Shown in pieces: positions 16,577-25,089 of a DNA stretch of 64,000 bases (position 1 is the stretch's first letter; every line of letters begins with the position of its first letter). This stretch comes from Streptomyces sp. 130 (GTDB lineage: Bacteria > Actinomycetota > Actinomycetes > Streptomycetales > Streptomycetaceae): positions 33,287 through 97,286 of the forward strand of contig NZ_VJNO01000027.1 of NCBI RefSeq assembly GCF_007096885.1. The letters run 5' to 3'. The translations under genes were made by a program, and so were the position numbers. Under the pieces are notes generated by a model, which was not told the origin of the DNA, searched no databases, and saw nothing but the letters and a program-made list of their open reading frames with translations.

Positions 16577-17866
16577 ATGGATACCGCGCTGCTCATCGAC
16601 GAAGTCCGGCTGACCCCGATCCTCATCGCCGACCCGCCCCTGCTCAACACGCAGGGCGTCCACCAGCCGTACACGCCCCGGCTCGTCGTGGAGGTCGTCA
16701 CCCGGGGCGGGGTCACCGGCATCGGGGAGACCTACGGCGACGGCAAGTACCTGGAGCTCGCGAAGCCCCTGGCCGCCGCCCTGCCCGGCCGCCCGGTCAG
16801 CGATGTGAACGGGCTGTTCGCCCTGGCCGACGAGGTGTGCGGCGACTCACGGGCGGCCGACGAGCGGGTCGACGCGGGCGGGCTGCGCGGCGTCCAGACC
16901 GCGGACAAGCTGCGGCTCTCCGTGGTCTCCGGCTTCGAGGTGGCCTGCCTGGACGCGCTCGGCAAGACCGCCGGGCTCCCGGTGCACGCGCTGCTCGGCG
17001 GCAAGGTGCGCGACCGGGTCGAGTACAGCGCGTACCTCTTCTACCGCTGGGCGGAGCACCCCGAGGGCGGCGAGCGCGACGACTGGGGCGCCGCCCTGGA
17101 CCCGGCCGGCGTCGTCGCCCAGGCCCGCCGCTTCGCCCGCGACCACGGCTTCTCGTCCTTCAAGCTCAAGGGCGGCGTGTTCCCGCCCGACGAGGAGATC
17201 GCCGCCGTCCGCGCGCTCGCCGAGGCGTTCCCCGGGCAGCCGCTGCGGCTGGACCCCAACGGCGCCTGGTCCGTGGAGACCTCGCGGTACGTCGCCGAGC
17301 GGCTGGCGGACGTCCTCGAATACCTGGAGGACCCGGCGAGCGGCACGGACGCGATGGCCGCCGTCTCGGCCGCCACCGGCGTGCCGCTGGCCACCAACAT
17401 GTGCGTCACGACGCTCGCCGAGGTCCCCGGGGCGTTCGCCCGGGACGCCGTCCAGGTCGTGCTGTCCGACCACCACTACTGGGGCGGGCTGCACCGCACC
17501 CGCGAGCTCGCCGCGATCTGCCGCCTGCACGGCGTCGGGCTCTCCATGCACTCCAACACCCACCTGGGCATCAGCCTCGCCGCGATGACACACGTGGCGG
17601 CCACCGTCCCCAACCTGGACTACGCCTGCGACAGCCACTACCCCTGGCAGACCGAGGACGTCATCACCGCCCGCCACGTCTTCGAGGACGGCCGCCTCAC
17701 CGTCTCCGACGCCCCCGGCCTGGGCGTCGAACTCGACCGGGACCGGCTCGCCGTACTGCACCGCCGCTGGCTGGACGACGACGGCACGATGCGCGAGCGG
17801 GACGACGCCGCCGCGATGCGCAAGGCCGAGCCGGACTGGCGGACCCCGTCGATCCCGCGCTGGTGA
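16577..17866 (+). CDS. Glucarate dehydratase family protein (enolase superfamily)
   Basis: This 429-aa protein has the capping domain and (beta/alpha)7-beta barrel of the enolase superfamily. The family signature residues are visible: FKLKGG (KxK acid/base, Lys196/Lys198), LDPNGAW (metal Asp), EYLEDP (metal Glu), LATNMCV (Asn) and the HSNTHLGISLAAMTHVAA segment with the second catalytic His, all as in D-glucarate dehydratase. It should convert D-glucarate (and/or L-idarate) to 5-keto-4-deoxyglucarate. No other glucarate genes adjoin it. A -10 box six bases upstream suggests a leaderless message. Confidence 0.85.
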   Translation: MDTALLIDEVRLTPILIADPPLLNTQGVHQPYTPRLVVEVVTRGGVTGIGETYGDGKYLELAKPLAAALPGRPVSDVNGLFALADEVCGDSRAADERVDAGGLRGVQTADKLRLSVVSGFEVACLDALGKTAGLPVHALLGGKVRDRVEYSAYLFYRWAEHPEGGERDDWGAALDPAGVVAQARRFARDHGFSSFKLKGGVFPPDEEIAAVRALAEAFPGQPLRLDPNGAWSVETSRYVAERLADVLEYLEDPASGTDAMAAVSAATGVPLATNMCVTTLAEVPGAFARDAVQVVLSDHHYWGGLHRTRELAAICRLHGVGLSMHSNTHLGISLAAMTHVAATVPNLDYACDSHYPWQTEDVITARHVFEDGRLTVSDAPGLGVELDRDRLAVLHRRWLDDDGTMRERDDAAAMRKAEPDWRTPSIPRW

Positions 17867-17915
17867 CGGCACCGGCTGAGTTGCGCGCGCACCGCCCCGC
17901 CGCGAGTGTCGGAGC

Positions 17916-18860
17916 ATGAAGGCGATCAGTTACCGCCGATTCGGCGACGAGAGTGTCCTGGAGTACGGCGAGCGGCCCGACCCGAAGGTGGGGCCCGACA
18001 GCGTCCTGGTCGAGGTCAGGGCCGCCGCGGTGAACCCCGTGGACCGGGCGACCCGGGAGGGGAAGCTCGACGGCATCCTCGACACGGTCTTCCCGGTGAT
18101 CCCCGGCTGGGACGTCTCCGGCGTCGTCGTCCAGCCCGGCGCCGCCGTGGACGAGTTCGAGGCCGGCGACGAGGTCATCGGCTACGTCCGCGAGGACTTC
18201 CTGAGCCGGGGGACCTTCGCCGAGTACGTGGCCGCGCCCGTGCGGACGCTCGCCCGCAAGCCGCTCAGCCTGAGCTTCGAGGAGGCGGCGGGCCTGCCCC
18301 TGGCCGGGCTCACCGCCCATCAGGTGCTCCACCGCGTCCTGCGCGTCCAGGAGGGCGAGACCGTCCTCGTCCACGCGGCGGCGGGCGGTGTCGGCTCGCT
18401 CGCCGTCCAGCTCGCCCGGCACGCCGGCTGCCGGGTCATCGGCACCGCGAGCGAACGCAACCACGACCACCTGCGCCGGCTCGGCGCGGAGCCCGTGGAG
18501 TACGGGGACGGGCTGGCGGACCGGCTGCGGGCGCTGGCCCCCGACGGCATCGACGCCGCCTTCGACACGGTGGGCGGGGACGCCCTGCGCGCCTCCGCCG
18601 AGACCCTGGCCCCGGACGGACGGCTCGCCTCCATCGTGGACACCGAGGTCGTCTCCTACGGCGGCCGGTACGCGTTCGTCCGGCCGGACGCCGACGACCT
18701 GGCACACCTCGCGGAACTGGCCGAGCAGGGCATCGTCACCGTCCACGTCGACCGGGTCTTCCCGCTGGCCGAGGCGGCGGCGGCCCAGCGGCTCAACGGG
18801 GAGGGCCGGACCCGGGGCAAGATCGTGGTCACGGTCGACCGGGAAGAACCGGAGGGCTGA
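17916..18860 (+). CDS. Zinc-free NADPH:quinone-type oxidoreductase (MDR family)
   Basis: This 314-aa medium-chain dehydrogenase/reductase lacks the structural and catalytic zinc cysteines. The GroES-like N-terminal half (AAAVNPVDRATREGKL) is followed by the Rossmann half with VLVHAAAGGVGSLAVQLA (AxxGxxG, about residue 150), typical of quinone oxidoreductases that use NADPH. The substrate is unknown. The 3' end is duplicated: the segment carrying the stop codon is repeated 32 bp on. The start ATG has only GGAG one base upstream, so translation may be weak or the start slightly misplaced. Confidence 0.88.
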   Translation: MKAISYRRFGDESVLEYGERPDPKVGPDSVLVEVRAAAVNPVDRATREGKLDGILDTVFPVIPGWDVSGVVVQPGAAVDEFEAGDEVIGYVREDFLSRGTFAEYVAAPVRTLARKPLSLSFEEAAGLPLAGLTAHQVLHRVLRVQEGETVLVHAAAGGVGSLAVQLARHAGCRVIGTASERNHDHLRRLGAEPVEYGDGLADRLRALAPDGIDAAFDTVGGDALRASAETLAPDGRLASIVDTEVVSYGGRYAFVRPDADDLAHLAELAEQGIVTVHVDRVFPLAEAAAAQRLNGEGRTRGKIVVTVDREEPEG

Positions 18861-18918
18861 CCCGGGCGCTTCACGGTGGACCGGGAGGCTGACCCGGGCG
18901 CTTCACGGTGGACCGGGA
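18855..18918 (+). repeat. 32-bp perfect tandem duplication spanning a stop codon
   Basis: Two identical 32-bp copies (18855-18886 and 18887-18918) each carry TGA. A further imperfect copy of the preceding coding sequence (GTGGACCGGGAGGAGCCGGA) follows. The arrangement looks like slippage or unequal duplication at the gene end. Confidence 0.8.
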
Positions 18919-18950
18919 GGAGCCGGAGGGCCGGCCCGGGCGCCCCGCCC

Positions 18951-19262
18951 TCAGAACAGCATGGCCGCCGCGAACACCGCCAGCGCCACCGTGCACGCGG
19001 CGGCCGTGAGGGCGCCCGCCGCCTCCATGGGCTGCGGGCGGGCGCGGCCCATGGACTGCACCCGGCGGTGGGCGACCAGGAGAAACCCCAGCCAGGCCAG
19101 GACGCTCAGCGACAGCGCGATGACCCCCGCGCCCGTCGCCCCGTTGTGCAGCGTCTGCTTCACCGCCAGCACCGCGGCCACCGTGCAGGACAGCGTCGTA
19201 CGCCGCCACGCCAGCCGGGTCCGCTCCGGCTGCAGCCCAGGATCGCGCTGCCCGGCCGTCAC
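18951..19262 (-). CDS. DUF202 family small membrane protein (second gene)
   Basis: This 103-aa protein opens with the DUF202 signature QPERTRLAWRRT and has three hydrophobic helices (LSCTVAAVLAVK, VIALSLSVLAWLGFLLVA, AAACTVALAVFAAAMLF). It starts at a GTG that overlaps the TGA of the upstream DUF202 gene by four bases (GTGA), so the two are translationally coupled and probably form a heteromeric membrane complex. Function of the family is unknown. Confidence 0.82.
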   Translation of the reverse strand: MTAGQRDPGLQPERTRLAWRRTTLSCTVAAVLAVKQTLHNGATGAGVIALSLSVLAWLGFLLVAHRRVQSMGRARPQPMEAAGALTAAACTVALAVFAAAMLF

Positions 19263-19654
19263 CGGCCCTCCCAGCCGAAGAGGACCACCACCACCATCGC
19301 CACCGCCACCACGGCGACCGCGATGCTCAGCAGCGTCGGGAAACGCGAGACCGGCAGGTCCTCGCCGCGCCGCATCGCCCGCTCGCACCGCACCCAGTGG
19401 TTGACCGCCCGCAGCGCGCAGAGCACACCGGCGGCCAGCAGCGCCAGCGCCAGACCGGCCCGCACCCAGCCGGACAGCTCCGGCAGGAACTGGTCGACCG
19501 CGAAGCCCCCGCCGATCAGGGCCAGGGCGGTCCTGATCCAGGCCAGAAAGGTCCGCTCGTTGGCGAGCGAGAAGCGGTAGTCGGGCGTCTCGCCCTCGGC
19601 GCGGATGCGCTGCGGCGCGAACCACAGCCGCAGGCTCTGTACGAATTCGTTCAC
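19259..19654 (-). CDS. DUF202 / YidH family membrane protein (first gene)
   Basis: This 131-aa protein has the YidH/DUF202 motif SLANERTFLAWIRTALALIGGGFA (about residues 29-52) and three predicted membrane helices, the last at the C-terminus (IAVAVVAVAMVVVVLFG). It is coupled to a second DUF202 gene. A TAAGGT box lies six bases before the GTG start with no Shine-Dalgarno, suggesting a leaderless message. Confidence 0.87.
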   Translation of the reverse strand: MNEFVQSLRLWFAPQRIRAEGETPDYRFSLANERTFLAWIRTALALIGGGFAVDQFLPELSGWVRAGLALALLAAGVLCALRAVNHWVRCERAMRRGEDLPVSRFPTLLSIAVAVVAVAMVVVVLFGWEGR

Positions 19655-19660
19655 CCGTGG

Positions 19661-19666
19661 ACCTTA
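19661..19666 (-). promoter_or_regulatory. -10 box TAAGGT of the DUF202 pair, leaderless arrangement
   Basis: The box ends six bases before the GTG start codon at 19654. Confidence 0.45.
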
Positions 19667-19697
19667 TCCGCCGCTTTTCCGATCGCTTCCGATCGGC

Positions 19698-20225
19698 TCA
19701 GCTGGCTGCCCGGAACGCCCGCAGCCGCCGGTAGCAGTCCAGCCCGTCCGGTACCCACAGCCAGTCGCCGATCCGCCGCTCCAGCTCCGCGTCGTCCAGG
19801 AAGGTGTGCCAGGCGACCTCTTCCACCTGCGGGTTCACCGGCAGCTCGCACCTGACCCGGTAGACCGACGACCACCAGGTGTGGTGGCCGCCCTCGTCCT
19901 CGTACAGGAACTTGAACAGCGGCTCCGGGCGCGGAAGCCCCGACACGCCCAGCTCCTCCTCGGCCTCCCGGAGCGCCGCCTCGTCGTAGCTCTCACCGGC
20001 GCCGACCACCCCGCCGACGAACATGTCGTAGTGCGAGGGGAACACCAGCTTGCCCGCGGTCCTGCGGTGCACGAAGATCCGGCCCTCGGCGTCCCGCGCC
20101 TCGATGAAGACGCACCGGTGGCGCAGCCCCCGGGCGGTCGCCTCGCCGCGCGGGGCCTGCCCCACGACCACGTCGTTCTCGTCGACGATGTCCAGGATCT
20201 CGTCAGAAGGATTCATACCGGCCAT
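19698..20225 (-). CDS. NUDIX hydrolase (YfcD / isopentenyl-PP isomerase-like)
   Basis: This 175-aa protein has a complete Nudix box, GGVVGAGESYDEAALREAEEELGV (GX5EX7REUXEEXGU; about residues 71-94), which binds Mg2+ for hydrolysis of nucleoside-diphosphate-X substrates. The start (DEILDIVDENDVVVGQAPRGE) resembles the YfcD subgroup related to IPP isomerase. The actual substrate is unknown. An internal ATG at 20216 (MNPSDE) has a GGATGG site nearby and may be the true start. Confidence 0.88.
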   Translation of the reverse strand: MAGMNPSDEILDIVDENDVVVGQAPRGEATARGLRHRCVFIEARDAEGRIFVHRRTAGKLVFPSHYDMFVGGVVGAGESYDEAALREAEEELGVSGLPRPEPLFKFLYEDEGGHHTWWSSVYRVRCELPVNPQVEEVAWHTFLDDAELERRIGDWLWVPDGLDCYRRLRAFRAAS

Positions 20226-20249
20226 CCAACAGCACCGCCCCGCCCCCGC

Positions 20250-21140
20250 TCACTGCCGCTGCAGGCTGTGCGAACCACCCCGCGCCGGGCCCTTCGGCAT
20301 CGCCGGATGCAGCCCCAGCAGCACGATGCCCGTGACGATCGCCGCGAGCCCGGCGGCCTGCCAGGCCAGCGCGCCCGCGTCCGTCCGCACCCGGTCGCCC
20401 AGGAACCCGATCCCGCAGGCGATCCCGGCCAGCGGCTGGGCGGCCGTCAGCGCGGGCAGCGACATCCGCAGCGGACCCGTCTCGAAGGCGCTCTGGACCA
20501 GCAGCAGGCCCGTCACCCCCAGCACCAGCACCGCGTACGGCTGCCAGGACGTCAGCAGGCCCGACCAGCCGCCCTCCGAGAAGCGCTCACCGCTCAGCCG
20601 GGTCAGCGCGTCCTGCAAGCCGTAGAGCAGCCCGGCCGCCACCGCGAGCAGTGCCGGGGACGACCGCGACCTGCGGCGCTTGGCGAACGCGGTCAGCAGC
20701 AGGGCGAGCCCGGCCACCACCCCGACGACCAGCCAGTGGCGCAGCGGGCTCGACATCGCCTCGCCGCCCTCCGGCTCGCCCGCCACCAGGAACGCGGCGA
20801 CCCCGAGGGCCAGCAGCCAGAGCCCCGCCCAGCCCTGCCGGCCGAGCCGCTGGCCGGTGCGGTAGCGGGACAGGGCCATCGCGAAGAGCAGGTTGGTCGC
20901 CAGCAGCGGTTCCACGACGGAGACCTCGCCCTTGCCGAGCGCCAGGGCCCCCAGCACCATGCCGCACACCATGAGGGCGATCCCGGCCAGCCAGCTGCGC
21001 ACCTTCATCAGGTCGAGCAGCAGCCGGAACGTCAGGTAGTCGCGCTTGGGCGCGTGCGCGGCGGCGGCCTGCTGGAACACGAAGCCGAAGCCCAGACAGC
21101 AGGCTGCGGCCACGGCGAACACGACGACCAGCACCGACAC
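20250..21140 (-). CDS. DMT-superfamily (EamA/NIPA-like) transporter
   Basis: This integral membrane protein of about 296 aa has nine to ten hydrophobic helices, starting VSVLVVVFAVAAACCLGFGFVFQQ and including two repeats of the drug/metabolite transporter fold (VVEPLLATNLLFAMALS; SLPALTAAQPLAGIACG). The substrate is not predictable. The GTG at 21140 is favoured because a GGGGTGGA lies just upstream; a GTG at 21155 is also possible, and the frame stays open to 21299. Confidence 0.8.
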   Translation of the reverse strand: MSVLVVVFAVAAACCLGFGFVFQQAAAAHAPKRDYLTFRLLLDLMKVRSWLAGIALMVCGMVLGALALGKGEVSVVEPLLATNLLFAMALSRYRTGQRLGRQGWAGLWLLALGVAAFLVAGEPEGGEAMSSPLRHWLVVGVVAGLALLLTAFAKRRRSRSSPALLAVAAGLLYGLQDALTRLSGERFSEGGWSGLLTSWQPYAVLVLGVTGLLLVQSAFETGPLRMSLPALTAAQPLAGIACGIGFLGDRVRTDAGALAWQAAGLAAIVTGIVLLGLHPAMPKGPARGGSHSLQRQ

Positions 21141-21310
21141 GCTTGTCCACCCCACGTCAGGCCGGAGGAGGGTGATGTGTTCCGACGATAACCGCCCGCC
21201 CCGGCCGGTGCGGCGGTGGCGCGGCCGACCGGGGCGGTTGACGCGGGGACGGGCGGTACCGAAGATCTGACGCACCAGTAACTTCGCGAGCCCCGACAAG
21301 GATGGAAACC

Positions 21311-22966
21311 ATGGCGTACGACGCTGATGTGATCGTGATCGGGGCGGGGCTCGCCGGGCTCGTGGCCACCGCCGAGCTGGTGGACGCGGGGCGTTCGGTC
21401 ATCGTGCTCGACCAGGAGCCGGAGCAGTCGCTCGGCGGCCAGGCGCACTGGTCCTTCGGCGGCCTCTTCCTCGTGGACTCGCCCGAACAGCGCCGGATGC
21501 GCGTCAAGGACAGCCATGAGCTGGCCCTCCAGGACTGGCTGGGCACGGCCGGTTTCGACCGCGAGGAGGACCACTGGCCGCGCAAGTGGGCCGAGGCGTA
21601 CGTCGACTTCGCGGCCGGTGAGAAGCGCTCCTGGCTGCACGCCCAGGGCATGCGGTTCTTCCCCGTCGTCGGCTGGGCCGAGCGCGGCGGCTACGACGCG
21701 AACGGCCACGGCAACTCGGTGCCCCGCTTCCACATCACCTGGGGCACCGGCCCCGGCGTCGTCGCACCCTTCGAGCGCCGGGTCCGCGAGGGCGTCGCCA
21801 AGGGCCTGGTCACCTTCCGCTTCCGCCACCGGGTCACCGGCCTCGCCCGCACGGCCGGCGCCGTCGACACGGTGACCGGCGAGGTCCTGGTCCCGAGCGC
21901 CGCGCCGCGCGGGACCGCCAGCGGCCGGGAGACCACGGGCTCCTTCGAGCTCCGGGCCCAGGCGGTGATCGTCACCTCCGGCGGCATCGGCGGCAACCAC
22001 GACCTGGTTCGCGCCCAGTGGCCGCAGCGGCTCGGCACCCCGCCGGCCAAGCTGCTCTCCGGTGTGCCCGCGCACGTCGACGGGCTGATGCTCGGCGTCG
22101 CCGAGAAGGCGGGCGCCCACCACATCAACCGCGACCGGATGTGGCACTACACCGAGGGCATCGAGAACTGGAACCCCGTCTGGGACAAGCACGCCATCCG
22201 CATCCTGCCCGGCCCGTCCTCGCTCTGGCTGGACGCCACCGGCAAGCGGCTGCCCGTCCCGCTCTTCCCCGGCTTCGACACGCTGGGCACCCTCGAACAC
22301 ATCATGCGCACCGGCCACGACTACACCTGGTTCGTGCTGGACCAGAAGATCATCGGCAAGGAGTTCGCCCTCTCCGGCTCCGAACAGAACCCCGATCTGA
22401 CCGGCAAGTCCGTCCGCGGCGTGATCGGCCGCGCCCGCGCCGACGTCCCGGGCCCCGTGAAGGCGTTCATGGACCACGGGGTGGACTTCGTCGTGGAGAA
22501 GGACCTCGGCTCCCTCGTACGCGGCATGAACGCGCTCACCGGGGACGGCCTCATAGACGAGGACGCCCTGCGCCGCGAGATCACCGCCCGCGACCGGGAG
22601 ATCGCCAACCCCTTCACCAAGGACCTCCAGATCACCGCGATCCGGGGCGCCCGCAGCTACCTCGGCGACAAGCTGATCCGCACGGCGACGCCCCACCGCA
22701 TCCTCGACCCGAAGGCCGGGCCGCTCATCGCCGTACGGCTGAACATCCTGACCCGCAAGTCGCTCGGCGGTCTGGAGACCGACCTGTCCTCGCGCGTCCT
22801 GACCGGCGACGGCACCGTGCTGCCCGGGGTGTACGCGGCGGGGGAGGCGGCCGGCTTCGGCGGCGGCGGGGTGCACGGCTACCGCTCGCTGGAGGGCACC
22901 TTCCTGGGCGGCTGCATCTTCTCCGGCCGGGCGGCGGGCCGGGCGGCGGCGAAGGCCGTCGGCTGA
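21311..22966 (+). CDS. FAD-binding dehydrogenase (3-ketosteroid-delta1-dehydrogenase/fumarate-reductase-like)
   Basis: This 551-aa flavoprotein has an N-terminal Rossmann FAD motif (VIVIGAGLAGLVATAELVDAG, residues about 7-27), the GGQAHWSFGGLF segment and a C-terminal FAD closing motif (GVYAAGEAAGFGGGGVHGYRSLEGTFLGGCIFSGR). It belongs to the flavocytochrome c / KstD-like group of predicted dehydrogenases often labelled FAD-binding dehydrogenase; the substrate is unknown. The ATG at 21311 is chosen because AAGGA lies nine bases upstream, while the ATG at 21302 overlaps it. The stop lies in the first unit of a 14-bp tandem repeat. Confidence 0.88.
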   Translation: MAYDADVIVIGAGLAGLVATAELVDAGRSVIVLDQEPEQSLGGQAHWSFGGLFLVDSPEQRRMRVKDSHELALQDWLGTAGFDREEDHWPRKWAEAYVDFAAGEKRSWLHAQGMRFFPVVGWAERGGYDANGHGNSVPRFHITWGTGPGVVAPFERRVREGVAKGLVTFRFRHRVTGLARTAGAVDTVTGEVLVPSAAPRGTASGRETTGSFELRAQAVIVTSGGIGGNHDLVRAQWPQRLGTPPAKLLSGVPAHVDGLMLGVAEKAGAHHINRDRMWHYTEGIENWNPVWDKHAIRILPGPSSLWLDATGKRLPVPLFPGFDTLGTLEHIMRTGHDYTWFVLDQKIIGKEFALSGSEQNPDLTGKSVRGVIGRARADVPGPVKAFMDHGVDFVVEKDLGSLVRGMNALTGDGLIDEDALRREITARDREIANPFTKDLQITAIRGARSYLGDKLIRTATPHRILDPKAGPLIAVRLNILTRKSLGGLETDLSSRVLTGDGTVLPGVYAAGEAAGFGGGGVHGYRSLEGTFLGGCIFSGRAAGRAAAKAVG

Positions 22967-23027
22967 GGGCGGCCGGCTGAGGGCGGCCGGCTGAGGACGG
23001 TCGGATGAGGGCGGTCGGCTGAGGGGT
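22958..23027 (+). repeat. 14-bp tandem repeat (five copies) each with TGA
   Basis: Units start at 22958, 22972, 22986, 23000 and 23014, consensus G(T/C)CGGCTGAGGGCG. The first holds the stop codon of the FAD dehydrogenase; later TGAs (22978, 22992, 23006, 23020) cover all three frames. Confidence 0.8.
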
Positions 23028-23109
23028 TCTCGGCACCGGACGCGTCCGTCCGGTGGGGTTCCGGGGGCGGAAGCGTGGACGGACGCCCCGATCCGGGCAT
23101 GGGAAGAAG

Positions 23110-24348
23110 ATGCCAGGAGTAGCCGAACCCGTCATCAACCTCGTCCGGCGCACCACGGAGCCCGTGGCGGCGCAGACCCTGCGCTCCACGGGCGCCGCGG
23201 TCATCGCCTATGCCGTGGCGACCGCGACCCTGACCGAGCCCGCCCCCCTGACCGCACCGCTGACCGCGCTGCTCGTCGTCCAGGTGACCCTCTACGCCAC
23301 CGTCAACATGTCGGTCAAGCGTGTGGTGGCCGTCATCGTCGGCGTCCTCATCGCGAGCGGCTTCAGTTCCCTGGTCGGCATTTCCTGGTGGAGCCTGGGG
23401 CTGACCATCTTCACGGCGCTGATCATCGGCCGACTGGTGCGGGTGAACGAGTTCGTCCCCGAGGTGGCGATCAGCGCCATGCTGGTCCTCGGCGTCACCT
23501 CGCAGTCCGCGCGCTCCAGCATGGCCTGGGAGCGCGTGTACGAGACGCTGATCGGCGCCGGTGTGGGCCTGCTGTTCAACCTGCTGTTCGCCCCGCCCGT
23601 CTGGGTGCAGACCGCGGGCGCCTCCATCGACGGGCTGGCCCGCGAGATGGGGCGGATGTTCCGCGACCTCGGCAGCGACCTCGCCCGCCCGGTCACCGTC
23701 GCGGAGGCGGCCGACCGGCTGCACCGGGCCCGCCGTCTCGACCACGACATCGTGGAGGTGGACGCCTCCCTGCGGCAGGCCGAGGAAAGCCTCATGTACA
23801 ACCCGAGGGTGCGGCAGGGGCTGCTGCACCGCGTGGTGCTGCGGACGGGCCTGGACACGCTGGAGATCTGCGCCGTCGTCGTCCGGGTGCTGTCCAGGAC
23901 GCTGACCGACCTCGCCAAGGACCGGGGCGACGCACCCCAGTTCCCGGCCGAGGTCGCCGCCCACATGACGGAGCTGTTCGAGCAGATGGCGGGGGCCATC
24001 GAGAGCTTCTCGCTGCTCATCACGACCCCGGTCGCCGCCAGCGCCGAGGAGGCCGAGGACCGGCTCACCGACGCGCTCGACACCAGCCGCCGGACCCGTG
24101 ACCTGGTGGCGGACATGCTGCTGGCCGCCGTCCAGGAGCACCCCCGGAAGTGGCAGCTGCACGGGGCGCTGCTCGCCGAGGTGGACCGCATCCTGGACGA
24201 GCTCGACATCGAGAAGCGCGCCGAGCGCCTGGGCCAGGAGCTCGACCGCCGTTCGGCCGTGCTGCACGAACGCTACCCCCGGCTGCTCGCGTTCCGCCGC
24301 CGCCTGGGCCTGGTGAAGGGCGGGGGGCGGGAGAAGGACACCCCTTAG
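23110..24348 (+). CDS. FUSC-family / aromatic acid exporter-like membrane protein
   Basis: This 412-aa protein has an N-terminal membrane domain of about five to six helices (LRSTGAAVIAYAVATATL, LTALLVVQVTLYATV, VVAVIVGVLIASGFSSLVG, LTIFTALIIGRLVRV, ISAMLVLGVTS, LIGAGVGLLFNLLFAPPVWV). A long soluble helical C-terminal half follows, with coiled-coil character. This is the DUF939/FUSC (ArAE-like) layout. It may be an efflux or envelope-stress transporter; the substrate is unknown. The ATG at 23110 is preceded by GGGAAGAAG; a GTG at 23053 is an in-frame alternative. The stop abuts a MITE-like element. Confidence 0.82.
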   Translation: MPGVAEPVINLVRRTTEPVAAQTLRSTGAAVIAYAVATATLTEPAPLTAPLTALLVVQVTLYATVNMSVKRVVAVIVGVLIASGFSSLVGISWWSLGLTIFTALIIGRLVRVNEFVPEVAISAMLVLGVTSQSARSSMAWERVYETLIGAGVGLLFNLLFAPPVWVQTAGASIDGLAREMGRMFRDLGSDLARPVTVAEAADRLHRARRLDHDIVEVDASLRQAEESLMYNPRVRQGLLHRVVLRTGLDTLEICAVVVRVLSRTLTDLAKDRGDAPQFPAEVAAHMTELFEQMAGAIESFSLLITTPVAASAEEAEDRLTDALDTSRRTRDLVADMLLAAVQEHPRKWQLHGALLAEVDRILDELDIEKRAERLGQELDRRSAVLHERYPRLLAFRRRLGLVKGGGREKDTP

Positions 24349-24547
24349 CCAGGGCCTGTCCGGCGGCCCCGCGACGCCTGGCACGCACCCTCGCCGCACG
24401 CCCGGATCACCCGAGCCCGTCCAGTACGAGGGTGATCCGGGCGCACGCCGGGAAGTTGGTGTCTCCCCTGTCCGAGCGGAGCCGGGAACCCGGGGACACA
24501 CCGGACGCCGCGGGCTGATCCACGAAGATCCGCAGGACAGGCCCTGG
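24349..24547. mobile_element. MITE-like element, 199 bp with 18-bp terminal inverted repeats
   Basis: The ends CCAGGGCCTGTCCGGCGG (24349-24366) and CCGCAGGACAGGCCCTGG (24530-24547) are inverted repeats with one mismatch. Inside is a perfect 14-bp stem (24399-24412 with 24430-24443) around a 17-nt loop. There is no ORF of its own and no clear target duplication. It fills most of the 219-bp gap between the convergent FUSC and ASCH genes and could also act as a terminator. A GGGCCTGTC end recurs at 33872. Confidence 0.6.
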
Positions 24548-24567
24548 GCGTATCACCCGGTGAGGAG

Positions 24568-25029
24568 CTAGGCGTGTCGCCCTGTGAGGCCTGCCGCGTC
24601 GTCCGGACCGATGCGCTCGACCACCCGGAACCGCTCGGCGACGATCATCGTCTCGTCGTCCACGGTGAACTCCGGGTCGCCGAGCGCCTCGCGCATCTCC
24701 TCGCTGTGCCAGAACCGCTCGTGGCCCGCCCGCCACTCGGCGACCGACGCATAGCCCTCGCCCTCGTCCAGCGCGTGCTGGAGGTCCACGTCCGCCAGCC
24801 GCAGCACCCGTACCCCGGTCACCTCCAGTACGGCGATCTCCCGGCCGTCCGAGTCGATGAGGGCGGACCGCTCACCGACCGGAGGCAGCTCCTCCTGCTC
24901 GATCTCGTACTCCACGAGCAGTCCGGAGGTCGACACCTTCCGCCCGTCCAGGACCGCGGCGACCAGCTGGTCGCGCAGCGGCCCCGGGAAGGCGAGCAGA
25001 AAGGGCTTGAGCGCTTCACGGTTCGGCAT
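24568..25029 (-). CDS. ASCH domain-containing protein
   Basis: This 153-aa protein has an ASCH (PUA-like beta-barrel) fold: LLAFPGPLRDQLVAAVLDGRKVSTSGL at the start, VGERSALIDSDGREIAVLEVTGVRVLRLADV in the middle and FTVDDETMIVAERFRVVE at the end. ASCH proteins bind RNA or modified nucleosides; some are N4-acetylcytidine amidohydrolases. The specific role is unknown. The start is at the last ATG before the conserved region. Confidence 0.85.
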   Translation of the reverse strand: MPNREALKPFLLAFPGPLRDQLVAAVLDGRKVSTSGLLVEYEIEQEELPPVGERSALIDSDGREIAVLEVTGVRVLRLADVDLQHALDEGEGYASVAEWRAGHERFWHSEEMREALGDPEFTVDDETMIVAERFRVVERIGPDDAAGLTGRHA

Positions 25030-25089
25030 GCCGCCAGTCTGGCACCCGGGGCCGCCCTGCCGGCCACGGCCGGGCCCGCGCCTGCCCGG

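Noticed and set aside
22958..23027. Short regular repeats considered as a CRISPR array
   Set aside because: Units are 14 bp and adjoin without spacers, so this is a simple tandem repeat.
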